A stretch of DNA of 64,000 nt from Prevotella aff. ruminicola Tc2-24 (lineage in GTDB: Bacteria; Bacteroidota; Bacteroidia; Bacteroidales; Bacteroidaceae), in contig NZ_FOIQ01000004.1 of assembly GCF_900110895.1 (NCBI RefSeq), positions 1 through 64,000 on the forward strand, written 5' to 3'. Positions 38,041 to 45,478 of this stretch are shown here, piece after piece. The notes under the pieces were generated by a model. The model was given only the letters and a program-made list of their open reading frames with translations. It had not been told where the DNA came from and made no database searches. Position 1 is the stretch's first letter. Every line of letters begins with the position of its first letter. The position numbers were made by a program, and so were the translations under genes.

Positions 38041-39939
38041 ATGAAAGCAAAGGTCATCACCATAGTCGCGGCACTGATCATGGCTATTGCGGCAAATGGA
38101 GAGAACAAGAAAGTGACAGCAGGCATTAAGCATGTGACCATGTTTACCAATGGCGCCCAGGTTGAGCGCACGCATAGCCTGAACCTGGCAGCAGGTGAGC
38201 ACGTCATCACCTTCACCGGACTGTCTCCCTATACCGACGTGAAGAGTGTGCAGATCAAGGCACGTGGAAAGCTTACCGTGCTTGGGGTGAACTATCGTAC
38301 GGTGCACTCAGACAGTCTGCTGCGCGTCAAGCAGTTGCGTGACGCCGAGCAACAAGTAAAACTCACGACAGATAAGGAACGGGATCTGAAGGCACAGCAG
38401 GAGGTGGTGAATGCCCAGTTGGAGATGGTGAAGACCAACTGTTCCACAGGCAATCGTACCGCCGTTACCTCTCTGGCTAACATCAAGGAGTTGAACAACT
38501 ATTACGCTCAGGAGATCCTTGAACTGAAGAAGAACTCCATTGCCATCGACGAGGAGTTGGATAAGCTGGCAGAGAAACGTGAGAAGCAAGAGAAGACTGT
38601 CGACTCGATTGCTCACCTGAAGCTGAAGACCGTCATCGAGGCCGACCTTAAGTTACAAGTGCCGCAGGCTGGTAAAGCGGAGTTCGATCTGACCTATTAC
38701 GTGAGAAATGCCGGGTGGTATCCCACCTATGACCTTAGTTCTGACGGCCTCGATCAACCTCTGCAACTGTCATACAAGGCAAACGTGTTCCAGAACACCA
38801 AGGAGGAATGGAGCAACATCCCTGTAACCCTCTCGTCGGCTAATCCCAACCGGTCGAATGTTGCCCCAGAGTTGCGCACCTATTGGCTTGACTTCGGCAA
38901 GCAGGCTCCACGCTATGACGATGAGAATGTCACCTACGGCAACATCTCAGGTGTTGTGCTTGATGAGGCAGGAGAACCGATCATCGGATGTACCGTCGTT
39001 GTGGTTGGCACCAACCTTGGCACAGCCACTGATGTCAACGGACATTACAACATTACCATGCCCCGTGGCAAGAGTCAGCTGCAATTCAGCTATATCGGCT
39101 ATCTAAGTCAGACACATCGCGTCAACGGCTCCACGCTGGATATCACGATGGAAGAGGATGCGGTTTCGTTAGAGGAGGTAGTGGTCGTCGGCTATGGTAC
39201 CAGCAAAAAAGGAAGAAGCAGAGCCAAACGCAAGCAGGAAGATGCCAGTGTGTTTATTGAAAAGCATAAAGAGAGGATTTCTCCGCAAATGGAAGAGAAC
39301 GATCTGATTGGCGTCAATGAGCAAAAGGCTCAATTCGGCTATGAGTTCGATATCAAGCAGCCCCTTACGCTGTCGTCCAACGGCAAGACCTCTACGACGG
39401 AGATAGCCCGCTACCAGTTGCCCGCCACCTATCAATATCTTGGTATTCCCAGGGCAGACAAGGACGCCTTCCTCGTGGCTGATGTGACCGACTGGCAGCA
39501 GCACAGCCTGCTCGAAGGCGAGGCCAATGTCTATTTCGAGAACTCGTTTGTCGGCAAGACCATCCTCGATCCGACGGTCGCCAGCGACACGCTACATTTT
39601 TCGTTAGGTAGGGACAATGGCATTCGTATTCGTCGTGAGAAAGAGTCGGCCCGTTCCTCTCGCCGTCTGCTGGCATCAACCCAAGAACAGGATATGGTCT
39701 GGCGTATTACCGTCAAGAACAGCCGTCAGGAATCCGTTTCGCTGACCCTTCAAGATCAGATACCCGTCTCAGAAAATGCCAACATCACCGTCACCACCGA
39801 AGAGCTGAGCGGCGGACAGTTAGACAAGTCCACGGGCATCGTGGTCTGGCAGCTCCAGCTCCAGCCCAACGAGCAAAGGGAGTTTATCTTGCAATACCGT
39901 GTGAAATATCCCAAAAACCGCCGATTGATTGTGGAATAA
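38041..39939 (+). CDS. MuiA-type DUF4139/DUF4140 protein with inserted SusC-like domain
   Basis: The 632-aa exported protein has a signal peptide and a DUF4140 N-terminal part (GAQVERTHSLNLAAGEHVITF, about residues 38-130). A coiled coil with KLTTDKERDLKAQQEVVNAQ and the DUF4139 segment (YYVRNAGWYPTYDLSSDGL) follow. Residues about 300-390 are a separate insert: a carboxypeptidase-regulatory-like domain (GNISGVVLDEAGEPIIGC) ending in VVVGYGTSKK, the TonB-plug motif normally found at the start of SusC receptors. The DUF4139 domain resumes afterwards. There is no barrel. Function is unknown; MuiA homologues were named for an effect on mucoidy. Confidence 0.85.
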   Translation: MKAKVITIVAALIMAIAANGENKKVTAGIKHVTMFTNGAQVERTHSLNLAAGEHVITFTGLSPYTDVKSVQIKARGKLTVLGVNYRTVHSDSLLRVKQLRDAEQQVKLTTDKERDLKAQQEVVNAQLEMVKTNCSTGNRTAVTSLANIKELNNYYAQEILELKKNSIAIDEELDKLAEKREKQEKTVDSIAHLKLKTVIEADLKLQVPQAGKAEFDLTYYVRNAGWYPTYDLSSDGLDQPLQLSYKANVFQNTKEEWSNIPVTLSSANPNRSNVAPELRTYWLDFGKQAPRYDDENVTYGNISGVVLDEAGEPIIGCTVVVVGTNLGTATDVNGHYNITMPRGKSQLQFSYIGYLSQTHRVNGSTLDITMEEDAVSLEEVVVVGYGTSKKGRSRAKRKQEDASVFIEKHKERISPQMEENDLIGVNEQKAQFGYEFDIKQPLTLSSNGKTSTTEIARYQLPATYQYLGIPRADKDAFLVADVTDWQQHSLLEGEANVYFENSFVGKTILDPTVASDTLHFSLGRDNGIRIRREKESARSSRRLLASTQEQDMVWRITVKNSRQESVSLTLQDQIPVSENANITVTTEELSGGQLDKSTGIVVWQLQLQPNEQREFILQYRVKYPKNRRLIVE

Positions 39940-40019
39940 GAAGCAATATATTGTAATAGTTACGAATAAGTGTGAGGGGCTTGCATGGCGCAGGTCCCTC
40001 ACTTCTGTTGTTCTGAGCG

Positions 40020-40136
40020 TCAGATGCCCAGTGGCCCGTTACCCATGCAACTGGTGGTGCCCAGTGCAGTGAGGGCCGCGGTGGCCGCAGCCACCACAAT
40101 GCGGAGTAGTACCTCCCAGATCGTTTTGTGTTTCAT
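40020..40136 (-). CDS. 38-aa 'smalltalk'-like peptide
   Basis: A minus-strand frame from ATG 40136 to TGA 40020 encodes 38 residues: a basic start MKHKTIWEVLLRIVVAAATA, a hydrophobic helix, the motif LGTTSC and an end of MGNGPLGI. I recognise this as the type annotated 'smalltalk protein' in Bacteroidota, found beside HU-like genes. It may be a membrane-inserted or lipid-modified peptide, since TTSC is lipobox-like. The gene lies 67 nt beyond the HU-like gene on the same strand and is likely co-transcribed. Confidence 0.8.
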   Translation of the reverse strand: MKHKTIWEVLLRIVVAAATAALTALGTTSCMGNGPLGI

Positions 40137-40202
40137 GGTCGTTTGTTGTGTCGAGATGTTCGTCGTTCAGTCAAGGCAGAGGCCTGAGCCCCTGCCAGTG
40201 GT

Positions 40203-40682
40203 CTAACCCTCTCCGTCAGACTTGTCGGCCTTCATCGCCGTGTCGTAGGTCTCCTCGAACACCACGTCCTTTACGAGCGTCTTGGCCACGACGTACTTCT
40301 GTACCACCTTGCCATCCTTCGTGGTCTGACCTACTACCACGCGCTCCGTCTCGGGCTGGAAGAGCACCCGTCGTGTGGTGATGTTCTGTGCGCCGCAGTC
40401 CTCCCTCTTCTTAGTGCCGATGCTCGAGAATCCCACCTTGAAGATGCCGATGCCGTCGAGTTTCACCTTTTGCCCCAACTCGAAGTAGTGCTTCATGGCA
40501 CCGCCCAGCTCGTCGAGCACGGCCTTGATGTCGCTCTTTTTCACGCTGGCCTGCTGCTGTATGTAGCTTGCCAGCTCGTCGGTGTCAATGAAGTGCTGGT
40601 CGTACACGGCCGTGGCGTACCAATTGCCGAAGGCTATTGACTCGGGGTTCTTGTTTTGCAGTCTCACAAATTTCTGACTCAT
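40203..40682 (-). CDS. HU/IHF-like DNA-binding protein (Bacteroidota-specific)
   Basis: From ATG 40682 the protein is 159 aa and starts MSQKFVRLQNKNPESIAFG. It is longer than ordinary HU (90 aa) and belongs to the Bacteroidota HU-like group, with a C-terminal acidic/lysine tail (YDTAMKADKSDGEG). The segment LDELGGAMKHYFELGQKVKLDGIGIFKVGFSSIGTKK matches the HU fold arm. The open frame continues upstream to 40727, but ATG 40682 fits the family start better. It should bend or coat DNA. It is next to the smalltalk peptide and faces an A/T-palindrome region. Confidence 0.85.
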   Translation of the reverse strand: MSQKFVRLQNKNPESIAFGNWYATAVYDQHFIDTDELASYIQQQASVKKSDIKAVLDELGGAMKHYFELGQKVKLDGIGIFKVGFSSIGTKKREDCGAQNITTRRVLFQPETERVVVGQTTKDGKVVQKYVVAKTLVKDVVFEETYDTAMKADKSDGEG

Positions 40683-40776
40683 AGCATTTGTTCCTTTCTT
40701 GTCGAAGGTATTAGATATTGCGGCCATCTTCCTCGGGCGACCGCTCCCGCCGTTTGTGCTTTCCGGATTGCTTTTG

Positions 40777-40863
40777 CAAAGTTACGAATAATCCTCGGGC
40801 ATTGCAAGCCTTTTCCCGATTTGTTCCAAGTGTTAAAACGTAAAAGTCCCTGTTTTAACACTT
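40777..40863 (-). promoter_or_regulatory. HU-gene promoter and upstream 12-bp inverted repeat
   Basis: On the minus strand TTG (40805-40807), 20 nt, TAACTTTG (40777-40784). Upstream of it is AAGTGTTAAAAC (40828-40839) and GTTTTAACACTT (40852-40863), a perfect 12-bp stem with a 12-nt loop, a possible operator or terminator of an earlier transcript. Confidence 0.65.
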
Positions 40864-40922
40864 ATGGGTTTCTTCGTCCTTTGTAAATAACTGATAATGA
40901 AGCCGATAGCTTTTGTTTGATT

Positions 40923-40981
40923 TTCCGATGCCTTGCGTGTTCCGTCGCCTTGTCTTGCGTGGTTCGTTCCGATGCCTTGCG
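40923..40981. repeat. Direct repeat TTCCGATGCCTTGCG
   Basis: The same 15-mer occurs at 40923-40937 and 40967-40981 in a GC-richer part of the 808-bp gene-free region 40728-41535. No gene is supported there. Confidence 0.5.
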
Positions 40982-41123
40982 CTATATAAGAGGGGGTATC
41001 CGCATCGGTCGTGGCGCCCGTCGCCGTCGCTCTTGTCAGGCATCCGCATCATTCATGCCAGGCAAGGATACAAGAAATTGCCACGGAGAGTGACAGAAAA
41101 GTAAAGAAAATACAGATCGTCCC

Positions 41124-41297
41124 CCTGACGCCCTGACACTCTTACACCCTTACATTTCGCCAAACGAATCCTATCAGAATCTATCACTTTATATTTTATA
41201 TTATATATATATTATAATATATATATAATATAATTATCATAGACCTTACTTTCGCCACAGCAAATGTTAGTGCGTCAGGGTGTTAGTGCGTCAGGGT
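41124..41297. repeat. A/T palindrome flanked by inverted iteron-like repeats
   Basis: A perfect 38-bp A/T-only palindrome spans 41196-41233, centred at 41214/41215, within 50 nt of pure A/T (41188-41237). To its right are two tandem copies of GTTAGTGCGTCAGGGT (41266-41281 and 41282-41297). To its left is related sequence in inverted orientation (CCTGACGCCCTGACAC from 41124). Confidence 0.7.
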
Positions 41298-41339
41298 GTG
41301 GAGGATGATTATCTCCCATTGTCCTTTCCCCTTTATATG

Positions 41340-41434
41340 AAAAAAGGGATGCCGCTGCACCCCTCGTATGAATTTTATTTATAATGCTTTGAAAAACACG
41401 TTGCAAAGATACAACTTTTTCCGTAACCACCAAA
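41340..41434 (-). ncRNA. Possible small RNA of about 57 nt in the control region
   Basis: On the minus strand TTTG (41431-41434), 19 nt, TATCTTTG (41404-41411) is a complete Bacteroidota promoter. About 40 nt downstream a stem GGGGTGC/GCATCCC (41346-41363; one G-U pair) is followed by six Ts, an intrinsic terminator. No open reading frame lies between. The transcript is a prediction only. Confidence 0.4.
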
Positions 41435-41473
41435 CTTTTTTCGAGAAAAGCTCTGATTTATAGGATATATTTG

Positions 41474-41481
41474 TATCTTTG
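41474..41481 (+). promoter_or_regulatory. -7 box before the NERD gene
   Basis: TATCTTTG, about 55 nt before the ATG; no clear TTTG at -33. Confidence 0.45.
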
Positions 41482-41535
41482 CGGATGTATTCGATCCCCG
41501 TCTGATAGTAACATGTCGGGTCCATTTATAGACGT

Positions 41536-42330
41536 ATGATCATCTTTCTCAATATAATCGTTTCGATAATGCTCATAGGCTATATGCTTTTCTCTTGGTG
41601 GTACAATTCACCTTCCCGAAAGGGGAAAAGAGGAGAACGAAGAGTTCATGATATTCTCATGCGACTCCCTGACGACCATTATATCTTGGATGATGTTGTT
41701 CTAAGCACAGATAGGGGAACTACGCAGATAGACCATGTGGTCGTTTCAAAATATGGCGTATTTGCGATAGAAACCAAGAATTATAGAGGTGAGATATACG
41801 GTAATGACAAGCGTGATCAATGGACTCAGATTATAGTATCAAACGTGACGTATGCTCGTAAATGGTACAAGACATATACATATGTAACAAAAAATAGGTT
41901 TTATAACCCCGTAAAACAGTCGCAGGCACATTTCTTTGCTATCAAGAATAATCTACCAGAATGGCCTGATATCAAAATTGTCCCCATTATTGTGTTTACG
42001 GGCAGTGCTATCTTGAAAGAGATCGATTCTCGCTATCATGTTATTTACGATTATGATCTATTAGATACGATACAAAATTACCATACCGTCTATCTGACAG
42101 ATGACGATGTTAAAAAGGTCGTTTCTTTGCTTGTACAAAGGAATATGAAAGGAGTTGTTGACAATAGGACGCATGTAAAGAGCATACATGATATTAAGGC
42201 TGAAAAAGAATACAAGGTAGCAGCAGGTATCTGCCCCAAATGTGGTGGCACTCTCGTTTTGCGTACAGGCAAATATGGAAGCTTCTATGGGTGCTCAAAC
42301 TATCCCAATTGCAAATATACGACTTGTTGA
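41536..42330 (+). CDS. NERD-domain protein with C-terminal topoisomerase-type zinc finger
   Basis: The 264-aa protein has an N-terminal hydrophobic segment (residues 1-22). A NERD domain of the nuclease-related fold follows: GKRGERRVHDIL (about 30-41), then QIDHVVVSKYGVFAIETKNYRG with Asp66, Glu79 and Lys81 forming the D-ExK catalytic pattern. A zinc finger of the topoisomerase I type is at the C-terminus (CPKCGG...GCSNYPNCKYTTC, about 233-264). This makes it a likely membrane-attached DNA nuclease or DNA-processing protein. It is A/T-richer than the core genes and stands alone. Confidence 0.85.
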   Translation: MIIFLNIIVSIMLIGYMLFSWWYNSPSRKGKRGERRVHDILMRLPDDHYILDDVVLSTDRGTTQIDHVVVSKYGVFAIETKNYRGEIYGNDKRDQWTQIIVSNVTYARKWYKTYTYVTKNRFYNPVKQSQAHFFAIKNNLPEWPDIKIVPIIVFTGSAILKEIDSRYHVIYDYDLLDTIQNYHTVYLTDDDVKKVVSLLVQRNMKGVVDNRTHVKSIHDIKAEKEYKVAAGICPKCGGTLVLRTGKYGSFYGCSNYPNCKYTTC

Positions 42331-42441
42331 ATTATGTAGGTGTAGTTATTTCATATAGATAAGAGTAATGACTTCTACTGTAGCTTTTTTGTTGCCAAGC
42401 CTCTCTCTTATAGCATCTTCGGTAATTTATTTCCCTCATTA

Positions 42442-42522
42442 TTTGCATGAATAAAAATATATCTTTATCTTTGCGGAATAGAACGTAAAACTATATATTG
42501 CAAATCAAAGAGTGTTTGATTT
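42442..42522 (+). promoter_or_regulatory. Promoter and inverted repeat before the 42.6-kb gene
   Basis: TTTG (42442-42445), 20 nt, TATCTTTG (42466-42473). Downstream, AAATCAAA (42502-42509) and TTTGATTT (42515-42522) form an 8-bp inverted repeat in the 170-nt leader. Nothing else is seen in the 317-bp gap 42331-42647. Confidence 0.6.
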
Positions 42523-42647
42523 CAAAAGGTGCAACGGTAAAGGCGAGACTGATAGGAAAGAGAATGCATCTATCTGGCAAGTCACACTTCTATAAAAGAG
42601 GTTAATTAACGGTTGTAAAACAGTTGGCATTTTAAAATATTGATTAT

Positions 42648-44111
42648 ATGAGGAATCTATTGACTTTGTTTTTTTTATTTTTCTTCGCATCTTCACTTTT
42701 CGCACAGGAAGATCGTTTTTCTGATATTGATCAAATTAAGGGGAAGGATGTTTATATCACAGATAATGCCCCTTTAGATGTTGCTTATACGATTGTTGAC
42801 GGAAAAGTAAAACTTATAAAAAAAGATAAGAAAATAAGTCATACAATGGCAGGAAAGGTGTATTCCGTGGAGAATGATGTATATATATTTAAAAAGAAAT
42901 ATTATATCGTATTGAAAGGTACGGATGATACAGTATTATTGAAGGAAGAGGATGCTCCTATGTATTTATCTTCATTCGTTTCTAAAACATACTGGCAAGA
43001 GATATATGATTTGTATCGAAATGAATATATCTATTTGAATTTTAAGAAATACAATCAGGTGCATTCGGCAAAAGCGACTATTGAGTACGATGATCTTACC
43101 CGTATAGAATGGAGAGGAATGGATCTTTCTGACAAGGGCGCATTGTTTTATCTACGTGAATGTGGTGACGTAATTCCTCTTGAAGAATTCAAGGTAACAA
43201 GCAAGTTTTTTGAAGAATCTAAAGATCTTTACTTCATCAAAAAGGATGATATTCAACCATATGTTGAAAAGTATAACGCACGTTTAGCCAAAGAAAAGCG
43301 TGAAAAAGAAATTGCCGATTCTTTAGCCAACTCCAAGGTTCGTTTAGCAATTACACTTGATGAAGCCACATTCATCGATGGCGATAGATCGATAAAGGTC
43401 TATAAGGGCGACACCATAGCCGTTTACTCTTATAGGGCTTCCGAAGATAAGTTCGTAGTGAGATTCCATTATAGCAATCTTTTATTTAAGTCAGAAGATG
43501 TGGAATTTATTGATACAAAGAAGATCACAACTGAGGGAAAGTATATTTGGGAGAGAAAGACTGTGAAATCGTCAGCTGATGCTAATTTCTTAAAAACAAA
43601 GGGTGAGGAAGGAATAGAACAACGTTTTGATGCCGCAGTAGCATATGATGAAGTCCAAACAGAAATATGGCTGAGTAAACTGAAGTCTGCCATCGATGAT
43701 TATAACAAAGAAGTTGCATACAAGAAGAAATACCAGATTTTCTTGACAGGAATAGGTTACGATTTTGATAATAATGAATATCGCAGTCGATTCGGAATGC
43801 ATTTTGATATATATAATTGTTTTTCAAAGACAATAAAATATGTTGAATTCACAATGACTAATTATAATGCTGTCGGAGATGTTCAAAAAGATGATTTGGG
43901 CCGTTCCTCAAGAACCGTCAAAGGTATAGGACCTATAGAACCAGAAGATGGGGGCAGGTATTCATGGGACGATATTTTTTGGGACGACAGGGATGTTATT
44001 GATAAAACTAAACTTACCAATGTAAAATTTATTTTTATAGACGGTACGGTAAAAGTGTTTAGTGGATTTTCAAATATAAAGAAGCATATGACCTCTGACG
44101 CTTGGGATTAG
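42648..44111 (+). CDS. Secreted protein of unknown function
   Basis: The 487-aa product has a signal peptide (MRNLLTLFFLFFFASSLFAQ). A GW/SH3-like part follows, then a charged helix EKYNARLAKEKREKEIADSL in the middle and a second globular domain (YQIFLTGIGYDFDNNEYRSR onward), which may be a beta sandwich. Phe, Tyr and Lys are abundant and the DNA is A/T-rich. I recognise no family. It lies in the accessory region; its presence with gene remnants suggests horizontal origin. Confidence 0.7.
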   Translation: MRNLLTLFFLFFFASSLFAQEDRFSDIDQIKGKDVYITDNAPLDVAYTIVDGKVKLIKKDKKISHTMAGKVYSVENDVYIFKKKYYIVLKGTDDTVLLKEEDAPMYLSSFVSKTYWQEIYDLYRNEYIYLNFKKYNQVHSAKATIEYDDLTRIEWRGMDLSDKGALFYLRECGDVIPLEEFKVTSKFFEESKDLYFIKKDDIQPYVEKYNARLAKEKREKEIADSLANSKVRLAITLDEATFIDGDRSIKVYKGDTIAVYSYRASEDKFVVRFHYSNLLFKSEDVEFIDTKKITTEGKYIWERKTVKSSADANFLKTKGEEGIEQRFDAAVAYDEVQTEIWLSKLKSAIDDYNKEVAYKKKYQIFLTGIGYDFDNNEYRSRFGMHFDIYNCFSKTIKYVEFTMTNYNAVGDVQKDDLGRSSRTVKGIGPIEPEDGGRYSWDDIFWDDRDVIDKTKLTNVKFIFIDGTVKVFSGFSNIKKHMTSDAWD

Positions 44112-44137
44112 ATATTATGTGATAAACTTTAAGCACT

Positions 44138-44339
44138 ATGGATATAAAAGACTTCATCAAAGATTCCCTATTGCAGATAGTGGATGGTATTAAAGAATCA
44201 AATGAAGCACTAAAAGCTAAAGGTGCTCTCATACATATACATTAAGGAAGATCTGAGTGTTGAGGTTTTATCTGTATTAGACAGATTCGTGAAGGATAAT
44301 CCAGATCGCTATCAATTCTCGATTCATAAAAGTAATTAA
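44138..44339 (+). pseudogene. Frameshifted remnant of a small gene
   Basis: ATG 44138 opens a 35-aa frame (MDIKDFIKDSLLQIVDGIKE and on) that stops at TAA 44243-44245. The start resembles small Bacteroidota proteins of the MDIKDFIKE type, which are longer. A different frame continues with EDLSVEVLSVLDRFVKDNP to TAA 44337-44339. The two pieces read as one broken gene, or as pieces of two genes joined by deletion. Confidence 0.45.
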
Positions 44340-44376
44340 ATAACTATGGTATGAAGTATAACAAAACATATTAATT

Positions 44377-44386
44377 CGTATATTTG
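44377..44386 (+). promoter_or_regulatory. -7 box before the 44.5-kb fragment
   Basis: TATATTTG (about 44379-44386), followed by the inverted repeat GAAGAAA / TTTCTTC (44394-44409). The -33 region is not clear. Confidence 0.35.
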
Positions 44387-44478
44387 CAACCGAGAAGAAA
44401 GTTTTCTTCGATTATTCTGATTTAACAGAGCCTGGAGCCCATCATAATAATTGATATATATATTTGAATTACAATATT

Positions 44479-44754
44479 ATGGTTGATATAAAATGCCCAC
44501 ACTGTGGGAATGTAATGGCGAGAATGGGAACCATTATGGATGAAGAAACTGGCTTTCTTATTGAAAAATTCAACAAGCAATATCCTCCGATAAAATACAT
44601 CCAATTTTCCAAAGCCATTCATGATAGATTTCTAATAATAGATGATGTTGTTTATCATATGGGGGCAAGTTTGAAAGATATGGGAAAAAGTCTTTGCGTA
44701 GTAACTAAGATGGAAGAAACACCCCAAAATATCATAGACATTATAACAAAATAG
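44479..44754 (+). CDS. C-terminal fragment of an ORF6N-type protein (PLD-like part) behind a zinc-finger start
   Basis: The 91-aa frame begins MVDIKCPHCGNVMARMG, with one CxxC pair. It ends with YPPIKYIQFSKAIHDRFLII and GASLKDMGKSL, which I recognise as the C-terminal end of Bacteroidota ORF6N-domain proteins, where it follows a PLD-like fold. The full-length protein would be over 250 aa, so this is a truncated or chimeric piece. Frame start at TTG 44464 is also possible. It is probably not functional as a nuclease. Confidence 0.6.
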   Translation: MVDIKCPHCGNVMARMGTIMDEETGFLIEKFNKQYPPIKYIQFSKAIHDRFLIIDDVVYHMGASLKDMGKSLCVVTKMEETPQNIIDIITK

Positions 44755-44836
44755 AATTTGTTTGTTGTTATGACACGAAGATTGCCATGTTAAAAATGAC
44801 AGAAAAATATACCACCGAATAATCGAAAAGGATATT

Positions 44837-44855
44837 AAGGGCGCAGGGCGCCCTT
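44837..44855 (+). terminator. Hairpin after the ORF6N fragment
   Basis: AAGGGCGC and GCGCCCTT form an 8-bp stem with a 3-nt loop, followed by a T/C-rich run (TCTTCTT). Confidence 0.5.
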
Positions 44856-44957
44856 TCTTCTTGTCTCGTGGATTATTAGCGCGCCATAGGAATATTTTCT
44901 TGAAATGAAGAAAATGTTTCACTTTGTTTTGTATTTGTATCACCGGGGCATCGGGGC

Positions 44958-45054
44958 GTGTTTCAATTTTTGAGGGCAATTTTCGATGGTAAGGTGCTGT
45001 GAATCAATGGCTGTTGGTTGCGGGGTGCTTAGAAAAGGTCCGAAATTGAAACAC
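44958..45054. repeat. 97-nt element bounded by a perfect 12-bp inverted repeat
   Basis: GTGTTTCAATTT (44958-44969) and AAATTGAAACAC (45043-45054) are exact inverses 73 nt apart. The interior is GC-rich with TGGTTGCGGGGTGCTTAG. I see no gene in 44755-45235; apart from the hairpin and a -7 box this element is its main content. Confidence 0.5.
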
Positions 45055-45094
45055 TGGGAGGGGCTTCGGATGAGGGGAGATAGTTTTTTTTTAA

Positions 45095-45102
45095 TACTTT
45101 TG
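45095..45102 (+). promoter_or_regulatory. -7 box before the 45.2-kb gene pair
   Basis: TACTTTTG, about 134 nt before the 80-aa ORF; preceded by a run of Ts. -33 not clear. Confidence 0.45.
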
Positions 45103-45235
45103 CACCAGGCCCTTATCAATGAGGGAATAAACTGGACGATAAGATAGCAACAATCCTCAAAGATATGATGATGTAATACGCCTGAGAAATCAGGTGCCAA
45201 AGCAAATTCAATAATATACCATTAAACTCTATCGT

Positions 45236-45478
45236 ATGGAAAAAACAACAAAAGAGGCTCTGCCAGATTGCGGGGCAAGGGGCGTCAGGGCAGAGGGCGT
45301 CCCGGGAATCGAAAGACTTGTGAAAAACCTCATCAGGATCGTCTGCCGAATGAGACGTGAACCTCAAATCAGAATTGAGAAACAAGTTAACCTGTATCTC
45401 TTTGACTGGTCGAAGACTGAGATCACTGACCTGATCATGGATAACCAAGGTGTCATTCAACATCAGCAACAGCTATGA
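45236..45478 (+). CDS. Hypothetical 80-aa protein
   Basis: A basic N-terminal half (RLVKNLIRIVCRMRREPQI) is followed by a short acidic helix and a Gln-rich end (NQGVIQHQQQL). No family recognised. Its stop overlaps the next start as ATGA, which supports it being translated with the downstream gene. Confidence 0.55.
   Translation: MEKTTKEALPDCGARGVRAEGVPGIERLVKNLIRIVCRMRREPQIRIEKQVNLYLFDWSKTEITDLIMDNQGVIQHQQQL

Noticed and set aside
41188-41237. A/T-rich block as an insertion sequence end or assembly artefact
   Set aside because: No transposase gene or terminal repeats of an IS are present; the palindrome is symmetrical and flanked by ordered repeats.
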